DNA of 64,000 bases from a bacterium CG_4_9_14_3_um_filter_65_15 (GTDB taxonomy: Bacteria > Krumholzibacteriota > Krumholzibacteriia > LZORAL124-64-63), in NCBI GenBank assembly GCA_002790835.1, contig PFVX01000090.1, forward strand, positions 45,543 through 109,542, written 5' to 3'. Of the stretch, positions 37,428 through 46,167 are shown piece after piece; position 1 is the stretch's first letter; each line of letters begins with the position of its first letter. A program made the position numbers and the translations under genes. The notes under the pieces are model-generated. The model worked only from the letters and a program-made list of their open reading frames with translations. It did no database searches and had not been told where the DNA came from.

Positions 37428-39107
37428 ATGCAAACGCGTACGATCAATGCGAATGAGGAATCATCCCAGGCGGTAGCCCGCCTGGTCCTTGCGTCTTTGG
37501 CCGGGATTATCCTGGAGCTGAATTTCCTCAGACAGCATGGGTGGGAAGGATCAGTTCTCCCGCGCGAAGTCATTGCGTGCGCCCTCTACACCTGCGTCTC
37601 CCTCCCCTGGTTTCTCTGGGTGCGCCGCACGCCCGGTCGATACCGGTTCCGTTGCTATCTGTCCATGGTCTGCGATATCGCCTTGATCTCCTACTCCATG
37701 AATTTGGCCGGGGATCGCGGGACCCTCTTCTATCCTGTCTACCTGTGGGTCATCGTGGGCTACGGGCTACGCTACGGAATCCGTTACCTGGTAGCGGCCA
37801 CCTGCGGGGGACTCGTCGGTTTCGGCACCGTGTTTTTGATCAACCCGTTCTGGCAGAGCGAATATGGGATCGGCCTGGGTTTGCTGGTGGGCATGGTGGC
37901 CCTGCCCCTGTTCTTCGTTCGCGTTCTGCGCCGGACCCACGATCTGAACCGGCGCCTGGATCGGGAGCTGGATCGCTCCCTGGCGGCCGAAAAAGCCAAG
38001 GGCGATTTCCTGGCGAACATGAGCCACGAGATCCGCACACCCATGAACGGGATCATCGGCGTGGCCGAAATCCTGGCCGACACCGCGCTGGAGCCCGAGC
38101 AGCGGGAATACGTGGACATCATCCACCGTTCATCCGGCTCCCTCCTCAAGATCATCAACGACATCCTGGATTTCTCCAAACTCGGCTCCGGCAAGATGAC
38201 CATGGAGTCCATCCCCATGGACCTTCCGGCCACGCTTGAGGACGTGATCCAGTTGATGACGCCCACCGCCCAGGACCGGGGGATAGCCCTGGAGTTCGCC
38301 TATCACGCCGACCTGCCGCGGACCTTCGTGGGTGACCCCACGCGCATCCGCCAGATCGCCTACAATCTGGTGGGCAACGCCCTCAAGTTTACCTCTGAGG
38401 GGTCGGTGCAACTGGCCTGCAACCCCGGGGCGGGAGGGCCCGGCAACCTGGTGATGACCGTGGTCGATACCGGCATCGGGATTCCGGCCAACCGCCTGGA
38501 AACCATTTTCGTGGAATTCGAGCAGGCCGAACAGGACACCGCACGTCGCTACGGCGGCACCGGGCTGGGTCTGGCCATATGCCGAAGCCTCGCCAGGCTC
38601 ATGGGGGGAGACGTCACGGTGACGTCGGTCCAGGGCCACGGCACGACCTTCACCGTCGAGATCCAACTCGAGATCGCCCAGGAGATCGAGCCCGCCCTAG
38701 AGGCCGAGACCGTTGATCAGGACTACGGCCTGTCCGCCTTGGTGGCCGAGGACAACTCGGTCAATCAGCTCGTGGCCCGCAAGACCCTGGCCCGGGTGGG
38801 CATCGAGGCCGACATGACGAACAACGGCCGCGAAGCCCTGGATATGCTGATCAACAAGAGATATGACCTGATCTTCATGGATATGCGAATGCCGGTCATG
38901 GACGGCTTGGAGGCCACCATGACCATCCGGAACCTGCCGGGCGCACCGGGGGAAATCCCCATCATCGGTTTGACGGCCGACGCCTCGGCCGAGGCGGCCC
39001 AGCGCTGCCTGGACGCCGGCATGAATGCCTGTCTGCTCAAGCCGATCAACCGGGAACAACTGTGCGCTACGGTCGACGAGGTTTTGGCAACCAGTCCGGT
39101 CACTTGA
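37428..39107 (+). CDS. RpfC-like membrane hybrid sensor histidine kinase
   Basis: 559 residues from the ATG at 37428. The N-terminal ~150 residues contain about five membrane helices without a periplasmic loop domain (e.g. YPVYLWVIVGYGLRYG), the plan of the RpfC/DSF sensor. HisKA has His200 ([11 protein letters not shown]), the ATPase domain has [12 protein letters not shown], and a single receiver domain has Asp485 (FMDMRMPVMDG). The HPt domain usual in RpfC is absent, so a separate HPt protein would be needed. It overlaps the next gene tail-to-tail by 8 bases. Confidence 0.92.
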   Translation: MQTRTINANEESSQAVARLVLASLAGIILELNFLRQHGWEGSVLPREVIACALYTCVSLPWFLWVRRTPGRYRFRCYLSMVCDIALISYSMNLAGDRGTLFYPVYLWVIVGYGLRYGIRYLVAATCGGLVGFGTVFLINPFWQSEYGIGLGLLVGMVALPLFFVRVLRRTHDLNRRLDRELDRSLAAEKAKGDFLANMSHEIRTPMNGIIGVAEILADTALEPEQREYVDIIHRSSGSLLKIINDILDFSKLGSGKMTMESIPMDLPATLEDVIQLMTPTAQDRGIALEFAYHADLPRTFVGDPTRIRQIAYNLVGNALKFTSEGSVQLACNPGAGGPGNLVMTVVDTGIGIPANRLETIFVEFEQAEQDTARRYGGTGLGLAICRSLARLMGGDVTVTSVQGHGTTFTVEIQLEIAQEIEPALEAETVDQDYGLSALVAEDNSVNQLVARKTLARVGIEADMTNNGREALDMLINKRYDLIFMDMRMPVMDGLEATMTIRNLPGAPGEIPIIGLTADASAEAAQRCLDAGMNACLLKPINREQLCATVDEVLATSPVT

Positions 39108-41340
39108 CCAGGATCATTTTCCCCACACGGGTCTCGTTCCCCACCGACAGGCGATAGTAGTAGGTGCCCGCAGGGACCTGGCGCCCGGCGGCGTCGCGGC
39201 CGCGCCAAACCAATTGGTGTGCACCGGCCGGATAGGGGCCGGAGGCCAGCCGGGCGACACGGCGACCGGCGAGATCGAAGACGGACAGGTCGATGGAACC
39301 GGGCTCGCCCAGCTCGAAGGCAATGGTCGTACTCGGATTGAAGGGGTTGGGGAAGGCTTCGGCCAGTTCGGGGCCCGCGGGTTTGGCGGTTTTTTCCGCC
39401 TGCCCCGCGTCCGCCAGGGATTTCCCGGCAGGTTCGGTGACCGACAGGATCTGGTCCACGGAGACATCGTAGAGCCGGGAAACGAATCCACTGGGCCAGT
39501 TCACGACCAGGCTGTCAACCACCGCGTTCTGAGCCAGACCGAAATGCAGGCGCGTGTGGTTCTGGCAATACTTGTGCATGCCGCCGTTCTGCTCCCGCAG
39601 CTGGCCGACGCCGCCGGCGTAGGCGAACAACCGCGCGCCGATGCCGTCCCGGTTGGAAACCGTGCCGACCAGGTCGACCTCCAGCCAGTGGTTCGGAGGA
39701 TTCTGCCTGGTCCCCGCCAGGTTGCGGAAGAGCTGGTCGGGTCCGCTGCCGAAATCCCCGTATTCATCGCCGTTGGTGACCCACAGTTCCAGGAATCCGT
39801 CGCGGTCGTAATCGGCCAGGGCCACGCTTTCGCCCTCGCCCCGCTTCGACCCGGACGCGCCGCCTGCGTTAGTCACTTCGAGGAAGGTGCCGTCACCCTG
39901 GTTGCGGTAAAGGATGTTCGGCAGGTTCGCCACCGGCCCCGTGCTGACCAGATAGATGTCCAGGTCCATGTCGTTGTCGAAATCGCCCGCCACCACCGAA
40001 CCGCAGGCGGTCAGCTTGGGCAACAGGGTGGTGACGTAACCGCCGTCACCCGAGAGCACCACGTAATCCTGGCTGTAGGGGGCGAACTGCCTGAATCCAC
40101 GGGTGGCAACCACGGCCACCGGCGAAGTGGAGGTGACGCGGCCGTTCCAGGTCTCGGCGTCGGGCAGAGGCGTCCCCAGGGTCCACTGACCAAGGTCGGG
40201 ATCGTATCCCACGAAGATGGCTTCCGGCTGGGAGGTGTCGGCAGGGGCGATTCCCCAGGTCCAGGTCGAATCGGGATCCAGGGTGAAGTTCAGATCGTCC
40301 GGATGCACCCCGCCCGCACCGATAAAGATGTGCTGCCGAGAGAGCCAGGGATGGGGATACAAAGCGAAGGACACCGGACCGGAGGCGGTGAAGTCGAAGC
40401 CCATGGGCCCGCTGTAGATTCGCAGGGTGAAGGCGAGTTCCTGATCGGAAACCTGGTAGACGTCCGACCCTCCCTTGTCCCCGGTCAGGAAGAAGTCGGG
40501 AATCATGTCCCCGTTCAGGTCGGCGACTGCGGCATCGGTGATCTGCCAGCGGATATCCACCGGGAGACCGGGGACCTGGTCGGTGATGTCGGTCAGGACC
40601 GGCTTGGTAATATCGAAGATGACCGACGGGAATGGGTACCCAGGCAGCATCAAGTCCAGACGTCCGTCGCCCGAAACGTCGCTCAACATGGCGAAGTTGG
40701 AACCGTTCTCCGGGAGAAAACCGATCTGGGCTCCCACGTCTCGGAAGCTGGAGCCCTCATTGAGGAAAACCGTATTCGGGGGGTTGGTGATGTACCGTCG
40801 CCGGTTGCACAGGATGGCGTCGAGGCGGGAGTCGCCGTTCCCGTCGAACCACAGCGGCGTGTATCCGCTGGCATCGGGGTACTCCAGGCCGAGGGCGGCG
40901 GCGGACTCGACAAACACCCCGCCCTGGTTGATGTAGGCCCGGTTGGGATGGCTGCCTTCGCCGAAGGCGGCGCCCACCAGCTCCAGGAGATCCTGGTCGC
41001 CGTCGTTGTCCGCGTCGCCCCATGCCGCGCCGTGGGTATCGAGGCCCGGGCTGTCGGACCACACCTGCAGGATGATGTCGGTGAAGGTCCCGTCGCCGTT
41101 GTTCAACCAGAGGCTGGGCTGGAAGTTGTGGTTGCAGGCCCACAGATCGGGCCAACCGTCACCGTTGAAATCTCCCCAGGAAACCCCCTTGGAGACACCC
41201 ACATGGTCGATGCCGGCCTGGGCGGAGACATCCTCGAATACGGTCAGGGCCCGGACCGAAACCGGCGCCAAGGCCGCCATGGCCACCGCGCCCAAAAGCC
41301 CCAGAATGGCGAATCTCGTGGCTCTGCCGAGGTCAATCAT
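39100..41340 (-). CDS. Secreted FG-GAP/VCBS-repeat protein with ASPIC/UnbV domain and FlgD tail
   Basis: 746 residues with signal peptide (LGAVAMAALAPVSVRA). Calcium-binding FG-GAP-type blades recur: GVSWGDFNGDGWPDLWA, AAWGDADNDGDQDLLE, VVAGDFDNDMDLDIYL, VALADYDRDGFLELWV. They form a propeller interrupted by a beta domain (about 255-370). An ASPIC/UnbV domain follows (HWLEVDLVGTVSNRDGIGA ... VVNWPSG). The protein ends in FPNPFNPSTTIAFEL and a FlgD tail (RMxLVK-type, KMILVK). Relatives are cell-surface adhesion or matrix proteins. It follows 37 bases after the preceding secreted protein and is probably in its operon. Confidence 0.88.
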   Translation of the reverse strand: MIDLGRATRFAILGLLGAVAMAALAPVSVRALTVFEDVSAQAGIDHVGVSKGVSWGDFNGDGWPDLWACNHNFQPSLWLNNGDGTFTDIILQVWSDSPGLDTHGAAWGDADNDGDQDLLELVGAAFGEGSHPNRAYINQGGVFVESAAALGLEYPDASGYTPLWFDGNGDSRLDAILCNRRRYITNPPNTVFLNEGSSFRDVGAQIGFLPENGSNFAMLSDVSGDGRLDLMLPGYPFPSVIFDITKPVLTDITDQVPGLPVDIRWQITDAAVADLNGDMIPDFFLTGDKGGSDVYQVSDQELAFTLRIYSGPMGFDFTASGPVSFALYPHPWLSRQHIFIGAGGVHPDDLNFTLDPDSTWTWGIAPADTSQPEAIFVGYDPDLGQWTLGTPLPDAETWNGRVTSTSPVAVVATRGFRQFAPYSQDYVVLSGDGGYVTTLLPKLTACGSVVAGDFDNDMDLDIYLVSTGPVANLPNILYRNQGDGTFLEVTNAGGASGSKRGEGESVALADYDRDGFLELWVTNGDEYGDFGSGPDQLFRNLAGTRQNPPNHWLEVDLVGTVSNRDGIGARLFAYAGGVGQLREQNGGMHKYCQNHTRLHFGLAQNAVVDSLVVNWPSGFVSRLYDVSVDQILSVTEPAGKSLADAGQAEKTAKPAGPELAEAFPNPFNPSTTIAFELGEPGSIDLSVFDLAGRRVARLASGPYPAGAHQLVWRGRDAAGRQVPAGTYYYRLSVGNETRVGKMILVK

Positions 41341-41377
41341 TTACCACCCATACCCGCGTTCATCACTGTCGGTTTCC

Positions 41378-43126
41378 TCAGCGCGCCAAGGTCACGCGCT
41401 GCAGACGGGATTGATCCCCTGCGGTCAAGCGCAGGAAATAAACACCCGAAGAGGAGGGCCGCCCCCCCTCGTCACGCCCATGCCACGTCAGATCGTGGGA
41501 CCCGGCGGAGAAGGTCTGGCCCGCGGCCAAGGACCGGACCCTGTGGCCGGCCAGGTCGAAGATTTCCAGGGTGACAGGAGCAGCCTCATCCAGGCTGAAA
41601 CTGATGGCTGTGGTGGGATTGAAGGGGTTGGGAGAGCTGGAAAAGCCGGTAATGCCTTGGGGAGCCTTCAGCGGTTCCATTGGGGCGAGGTTGCGGGGAT
41701 AGAGATCCTTCGCATCGAGGCCGAAATCGACGAGGGGACGCGAACTCTTGACCGCCCAGGGTTCGGAGTTCTTGCTCCCGGTAGCGGGGAACCCGTCGAA
41801 GTCGTAGACCGCACCCATGACCGCATAACCGGACGTGTCGTTGTTGTTGCTTTCCCAGATCACGGCCAGGTGGGTGTTGCCCCCCGATTCCACCATTCCC
41901 AGAGCGGGGCGCCGCTGGATGCCGTTCTTGGTGGTGTTGACAATTTCCGGAGCAGACAGCAGTTCGTTGCCCTGGTCGTCATAAGCCATCAGATAGACGT
42001 TGTCGGAGCCGTTGGCGGGTTCGATCCTGGTCCAGCCCAGCATCATGCCGCCGCTTTCGCTGAGCAGGCCGTGGGCACGGTGTTGTTCGTATTCCGCGTT
42101 TCCGGGAGGATCGATCAGAGCCCCCCAGGTGTCGGTCCCAGCGGTGTATTTTCGCGTATGGATATCATACAGGCCATCGGCGAGGTTGAATTCCTGCCAC
42201 ACCACCAGAATGTCCCCCTGTCCATTCATGTCCACCATGGGACGACCCTGGTGCACACCGGAATCCGCCGGGCTGATTCCGAATTCGTCCTCCAACACCA
42301 TGCCGTAGGGGTCGAACCTCCGGCCCACGAGTTCAGCCCACTCCCCGTCGGTCGTGTGCCATTTCTTCCAAGAGGCGAAAGCCGTCACTTGGCCATCGAC
42401 TTCCTGAACCACGATGTCGGGGGTGCCGGTGGCCTCAAACGGCGGCAGGTCGGAAGGTGTCTGGTTGATCTGGGTTCGGGCGGTCAAGGGGTTTCCGGCA
42501 GGATCAAACATCTGCACGAAGTAGTTGATCAAGGACTTCCCGGACGCGCCGTGATCCCAGATCAGGAGAAAATCCCCGTTGGGGAGCATGGCGGCATCAG
42601 GCCGGCAGCGCAGGACCGACGGATCCTGGTCCGGATTGACCACGAACTCGATCTGGGTCTGATGGCTTGCCGAAGAGTAGATCTTGGCATAGATGTCGGT
42701 CAGGTCGCCGGTCTCGGAATTCGGCCAAACGACCACCCAGTTCGCCCCCCCCCCTGTGGCCACGTCGGGAGAGTACTGAGAGCCGGCGATTACCAGCCTG
42801 TTGACGAGGAACTCCTTCGTCCAGGGTTGACCGTCGGCATAAAACGCCCTGGCCTTGATATCGGTCCAGTTGGCAAAATGGGAATTCCAGGTCACCAGGA
42901 ACAATCCCTGGTCGTCCATGTCCACGGTGGCGTGGTGCTGTCCGTCCCAGGTGTAGGTATTCACCCGGAATTGGGGTTGGACCGTCGTCAACGCGAAGGG
43001 AGCTGACCAGGCCGCGGTGCCCAGAAAGGGCGCCAAGCAAAGAAATGCCCCAAGGAGAGGGCGCCAAGCCCCCATTCTTTCGGCGCCGAATACCCGTAAC
43101 CAATAATTCATGATGACCCAATCCAT
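41378..43126 (-). CDS. Secreted repeat (propeller-like) protein with FlgD tail
   Basis: 582 residues from the ATG at 43126 (GAGGGATC ribosome site). The hydrophobic leader is LLGAFLCLAPFLGTAAWSA. The body has evenly spaced repeats ending in a Trp strand: GLFLVTWNSHF, NWVVVWPNSETG, GDFLLIWDHGA, GDILVVWQEFN, GMMLGWTRIE, HLAVIWESNNN, each with a preceding short loop, which suggests a six- or seven-bladed propeller. No family name or active site is recognised. It ends in PNPFNPTTAISFSL and a FlgD tail to VTLAR. A strong extended -10 promoter precedes it. Confidence 0.75.
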   Translation of the reverse strand: MDWVIMNYWLRVFGAERMGAWRPLLGAFLCLAPFLGTAAWSAPFALTTVQPQFRVNTYTWDGQHHATVDMDDQGLFLVTWNSHFANWTDIKARAFYADGQPWTKEFLVNRLVIAGSQYSPDVATGGGANWVVVWPNSETGDLTDIYAKIYSSASHQTQIEFVVNPDQDPSVLRCRPDAAMLPNGDFLLIWDHGASGKSLINYFVQMFDPAGNPLTARTQINQTPSDLPPFEATGTPDIVVQEVDGQVTAFASWKKWHTTDGEWAELVGRRFDPYGMVLEDEFGISPADSGVHQGRPMVDMNGQGDILVVWQEFNLADGLYDIHTRKYTAGTDTWGALIDPPGNAEYEQHRAHGLLSESGGMMLGWTRIEPANGSDNVYLMAYDDQGNELLSAPEIVNTTKNGIQRRPALGMVESGGNTHLAVIWESNNNDTSGYAVMGAVYDFDGFPATGSKNSEPWAVKSSRPLVDFGLDAKDLYPRNLAPMEPLKAPQGITGFSSSPNPFNPTTAISFSLDEAAPVTLEIFDLAGHRVRSLAAGQTFSAGSHDLTWHGRDEGGRPSSSGVYFLRLTAGDQSRLQRVTLAR

Positions 43127-43193
43127 GATGATCCCTCGGCCCCCCCGAACACCTATGGGAAAAGCTGAAATTGACTCCCCCAATCATCGGCTG

Positions 43194-43223
43194 ATTATAG
43201 CAGAAACCTGAGGTGTAAACCAA
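43194..43223 (-). promoter_or_regulatory. Extended -10 promoter of the 41378-43126 gene
   Basis: On the minus strand TTGGTT (43218-43223), an 18-base spacer and TATAAT (43194-43199) preceded by TGC, i.e. TGnTATAAT. It lies about 70 bases before the start codon in an AT-rich gap. Confidence 0.6.
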
Positions 43224-43337
43224 TAACAAAAGGGGTGTAACTTGATAAAATTTATGTATTTCGACTTTTATTTATCAAAATATGCTGGATTCCTCATGTT
43301 CAAGGGCGGTCCATTATGATTGATTCCTGTTACCATA

Positions 43338-45578
43338 TCATTTCAACAGCCCCACCTTGATCTGCCGCGATGCCCCTCCCGCAGCGACCCGAACAAGATA
43401 CGTTCCCGACCCCACCGGCCTGCCTCCAGCGTCCCGGCCGTCCCACCGGACCTGATGTCGACCGGCATCCTGCACCTCGTCTCGCAACCGAGCCAGCCGT
43501 CGTCCCTGCAGGTCGAAGACATCCAACCGCACCCGCGTCCGTTCGGGAAGGTGGTAGGTGATGACCGTATCGGGGTTGAAAGGGTTGGGGACGTTCTGTC
43601 CCAACATCAGGCCCATTCCCGGCACCTGGCGTCCCCCCGGATCCACCGCCGAAGCCCCCGTGAAGACATAGAAACGGGCTCCATGACCCTCAAGAGCCAA
43701 ACCGGAGATGGCATTTTCTGCGGTCACGGTGGCCACCACGGTATCGGTGGGATCCAAGAGATCGCTCAGCGGATAATTTCCTGGAACGAGGGACCCAAGA
43801 CCCGAGACGGTCAGGCCGGAAACGGGAGTGCCCGACAGGTTCACCAGGCACAGGACCGTCTGCAGGGAATCGGCCCGCAGGAACGCCGACACCGCCGGGT
43901 CGGAACCGGACAACGCCGTGAAATTGCCCCGCCTGAGAGCCGAGGAACCGTTTCGGGCGTGGACCAGCTTCCGGTACCAGATCAGCAGGGAGGTGGGGGC
44001 GGTGTCCTCGTCCTGGACATTGTACTGCTGCGCCCCCGCGCCCACGGGTTCCCAGGGGGTACCGGTGGTGAAGCCCACCTTGGCGGAACCGTTCCACTGC
44101 ATGGGCGCCCGCTTGTTGGGGTCATATCCCGTACCCTGCATGCCGATCTCTTCCCCGTAGTAAAGGAAGGGCACACCTGGCAGGGAGAGATACAACGCGG
44201 CGGCCGCCCGCGCCTTGCCCTCGTCCAGTCCGACCGCGTTGAACGAACGATCCTGGTCGTGGTTGGTCAGGAAAGTGGCGAATTGCAGGTAGGGGTAGAG
44301 GTTGTAGACCTGGGAGGTCTGGGAGTCCAAGCCGGACGCATCTCCCGAGTTCACCCCATCCAGCAGGGCGTAGGACAACTCGAACTCGAAACAGAGGTCG
44401 AGGCGGTCGCTGGTGACATACCGCACGACGGTGTTGCTGCCCGTCCAAGCCTCGCCCACGGTCAGCGCCTCGGGGCTGGTCGCCCGCACCTGCGCGCCGA
44501 AATCCTGCCAGAACTGAAGGGTACCCGGGGTGGTCTGCAGCTGCCCCGGGTCTTCGTCGATGTAGAGCACGGCGTCGAGGCGGAACCCGTCCACCCCGAT
44601 GGTCTCCAGCCACCAGTTCGCCGAAGCGAACATGGCCTCCTTCACCGCCGGGGTGTCGTAGTTCAGATCGGGCATCCCACCGCCGAACAGGCCGTAGTAG
44701 TAACCCGACGAATCCCAGTGCCAGACGTTCTGACCCCAGGGCCCGTTCTCTCCAGGATCGGAGGCCGACCAGCGGAAGAAGTCACGGTATTGGGGGTCGC
44801 CCTGCCGTGCGGACTGGAACCAGGGATGCTCGTTCGAGCAGTGGTTCATCACGAAATCGATGATCACCTTGATCCCGCGCGCGTGGGCGGCGGCCAGGAA
44901 GGCCTCGAAATCCGCGAGGGTGCCGTAATCGGGGTTGATGGACAGATAGTCGACCGAATCGTAACCGTGGTAGCTGGGCGAATCGTTGATGGGCATGAGC
45001 CAGATGCCGGTGATCCCCAGATCGGTGTCGGTGTCCGAATCGCCGTCGTTGAGGTAGTCGAGTTGCGAGGTCAAACCGACCAGGTCGCCGATTCCGTCGC
45101 CGTCGCTGTCCTTGAAGCTGCGCACGAAGATCTCATAGAAGACCGTGTCGTTCCACCAGCGCGAGGTTCCGATCTTGGCCGGGAGGTCGTTGTACCACAC
45201 GTCGATGAAATTATCGGCGGCCTGGACGGTGTAGACCCGGTTGTTGCCGACGCCGGGAAATTCCTCGGTGCCGTCCCACTGGCCGTTGATGCGGAACTTG
45301 TACTCGATATAATCACCGGCGGTGAATCCGCCCACATCGACGGTGTAGACCGAATCGCCGTCGGCGTCAGCCAGGAGGATGAGCGGGCTGTCGCCCCAGC
45401 CGTTGAAGGTGCCGGCCAGATCCACGAAGTCCACCGCCGGATCGAAGTACCCCAGCAACACCTGCCGGGACATGTGGACTTGGAAGGTGATCGACACGGC
45501 CTGCGCACCGACTGCCGCCACCAACGAAAGCAGCATGATGCTCAACACGAGGATCGTCGAGAGCCGGATGCGGGGCAT
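43338..45578 (-). CDS. Secreted alpha-amylase (GH13) with FlgD tail
   Basis: 746 residues with signal peptide (ILVLSIMLLSLVAAVGAQA). An N-terminal starch-binding-like E-set (FVDLAGTFNGWGDSPL; residues ~28-125) precedes the GH13 barrel. Conserved regions are all present: DFVMNHC, nucleophile Asp335 in GFRLDAV, acid/base Glu376 in TVGEAW, and Asp441 in LTNHDQDR. A domain-C-like region follows (LIWYRKLVHARNGSSALRRG), then NVPNPFNPDTVITYHL and a FlgD tail ending VGLLK. It hydrolyses alpha-1,4-glucans outside the cell. It has its own extended -10 promoter. Confidence 0.94.
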   Translation of the reverse strand: MPRIRLSTILVLSIMLLSLVAAVGAQAVSITFQVHMSRQVLLGYFDPAVDFVDLAGTFNGWGDSPLILLADADGDSVYTVDVGGFTAGDYIEYKFRINGQWDGTEEFPGVGNNRVYTVQAADNFIDVWYNDLPAKIGTSRWWNDTVFYEIFVRSFKDSDGDGIGDLVGLTSQLDYLNDGDSDTDTDLGITGIWLMPINDSPSYHGYDSVDYLSINPDYGTLADFEAFLAAAHARGIKVIIDFVMNHCSNEHPWFQSARQGDPQYRDFFRWSASDPGENGPWGQNVWHWDSSGYYYGLFGGGMPDLNYDTPAVKEAMFASANWWLETIGVDGFRLDAVLYIDEDPGQLQTTPGTLQFWQDFGAQVRATSPEALTVGEAWTGSNTVVRYVTSDRLDLCFEFELSYALLDGVNSGDASGLDSQTSQVYNLYPYLQFATFLTNHDQDRSFNAVGLDEGKARAAAALYLSLPGVPFLYYGEEIGMQGTGYDPNKRAPMQWNGSAKVGFTTGTPWEPVGAGAQQYNVQDEDTAPTSLLIWYRKLVHARNGSSALRRGNFTALSGSDPAVSAFLRADSLQTVLCLVNLSGTPVSGLTVSGLGSLVPGNYPLSDLLDPTDTVVATVTAENAISGLALEGHGARFYVFTGASAVDPGGRQVPGMGLMLGQNVPNPFNPDTVITYHLPERTRVRLDVFDLQGRRLARLRDEVQDAGRHQVRWDGRDAGGRPVGSGTYLVRVAAGGASRQIKVGLLK

Positions 45579-45622
45579 GGAGATGCTCTCTTGCGCTCGG
45601 GTAGATACGAATGAATGGGTAC

Positions 45623-45631
45623 ATTATATCA
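45623..45631 (-). promoter_or_regulatory. Extended -10 promoter of the amylase gene
   Basis: TGATATAAT (TATAAT at 45623-45628, minus strand), about 45 bases before the amylase ATG. It has the same TGnTATAAT form as the promoters at 31425 and 43194, with no clear -35 element. Confidence 0.55.
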
Positions 45632-45735
45632 CGAATCCGGGGCCATCACCCATTGTCCCCCGCGCCGATTCCCGGTAACCTGAAAATGCGCCCATCACCC
45701 TTGCCGGTCATCCTGGAGGGAAACCCGGACGAAAG

Positions 45736-46167
45736 GTGAATCCCCTGCTCAAGGAAATCCACGGTCATATGGTCGACGAGTTGCAACAGAACGCCCGCAC
45801 CAACACGGTGTTCGTTGTCGCGGCGGTGCTGTTCAACCTGGTGGTTCTGGGCATCAACTGGGGAGTGGCATCCGAGGCTGCCAAAAACCAGGCATCCGGA
45901 GACGACGACCTGATTCTGTTCCTGATGATCCTGGGGACGATCCTGATCAACGCCTTCGCCGTCCGGGCCCTGCTGGCCGGGCGCTCGGCCCGCCAGAAAC
46001 TGGTGACCGGTCTGACACAGATGTACCAGGACAACGAGGTCGCGAAATACTACAGCCCCGACCTTCTCGAATCCTACCGCGCCCGGTACTCGCTCTTCAT
46101 CCTGGTCCTGATGGTGTTGGGCGCCATCGCCATCGTCGTGCCGTTGATCGCGCGTTTCATGGGGTAG
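45736..46167 (+). CDS. Small inner-membrane protein of unknown function
   Basis: 143 residues from a GTG; an internal ATG (residue 12) is possible. Three membrane helices (VFVVAAVLFNLVVLGIN, LFLMILGTILINAFAV, SLFILVLMVLGAIAIVVPL) with a charged loop between helices 2 and 3 (SARQKLVTGLTQMYQDNEVA). I recognise no family. Its 3' end overlaps the end of the convergent RND gene by 11 bases. Confidence 0.7.
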   Translation: MNPLLKEIHGHMVDELQQNARTNTVFVVAAVLFNLVVLGINWGVASEAAKNQASGDDDLILFLMILGTILINAFAVRALLAGRSARQKLVTGLTQMYQDNEVAKYYSPDLLESYRARYSLFILVLMVLGAIAIVVPLIARFMG

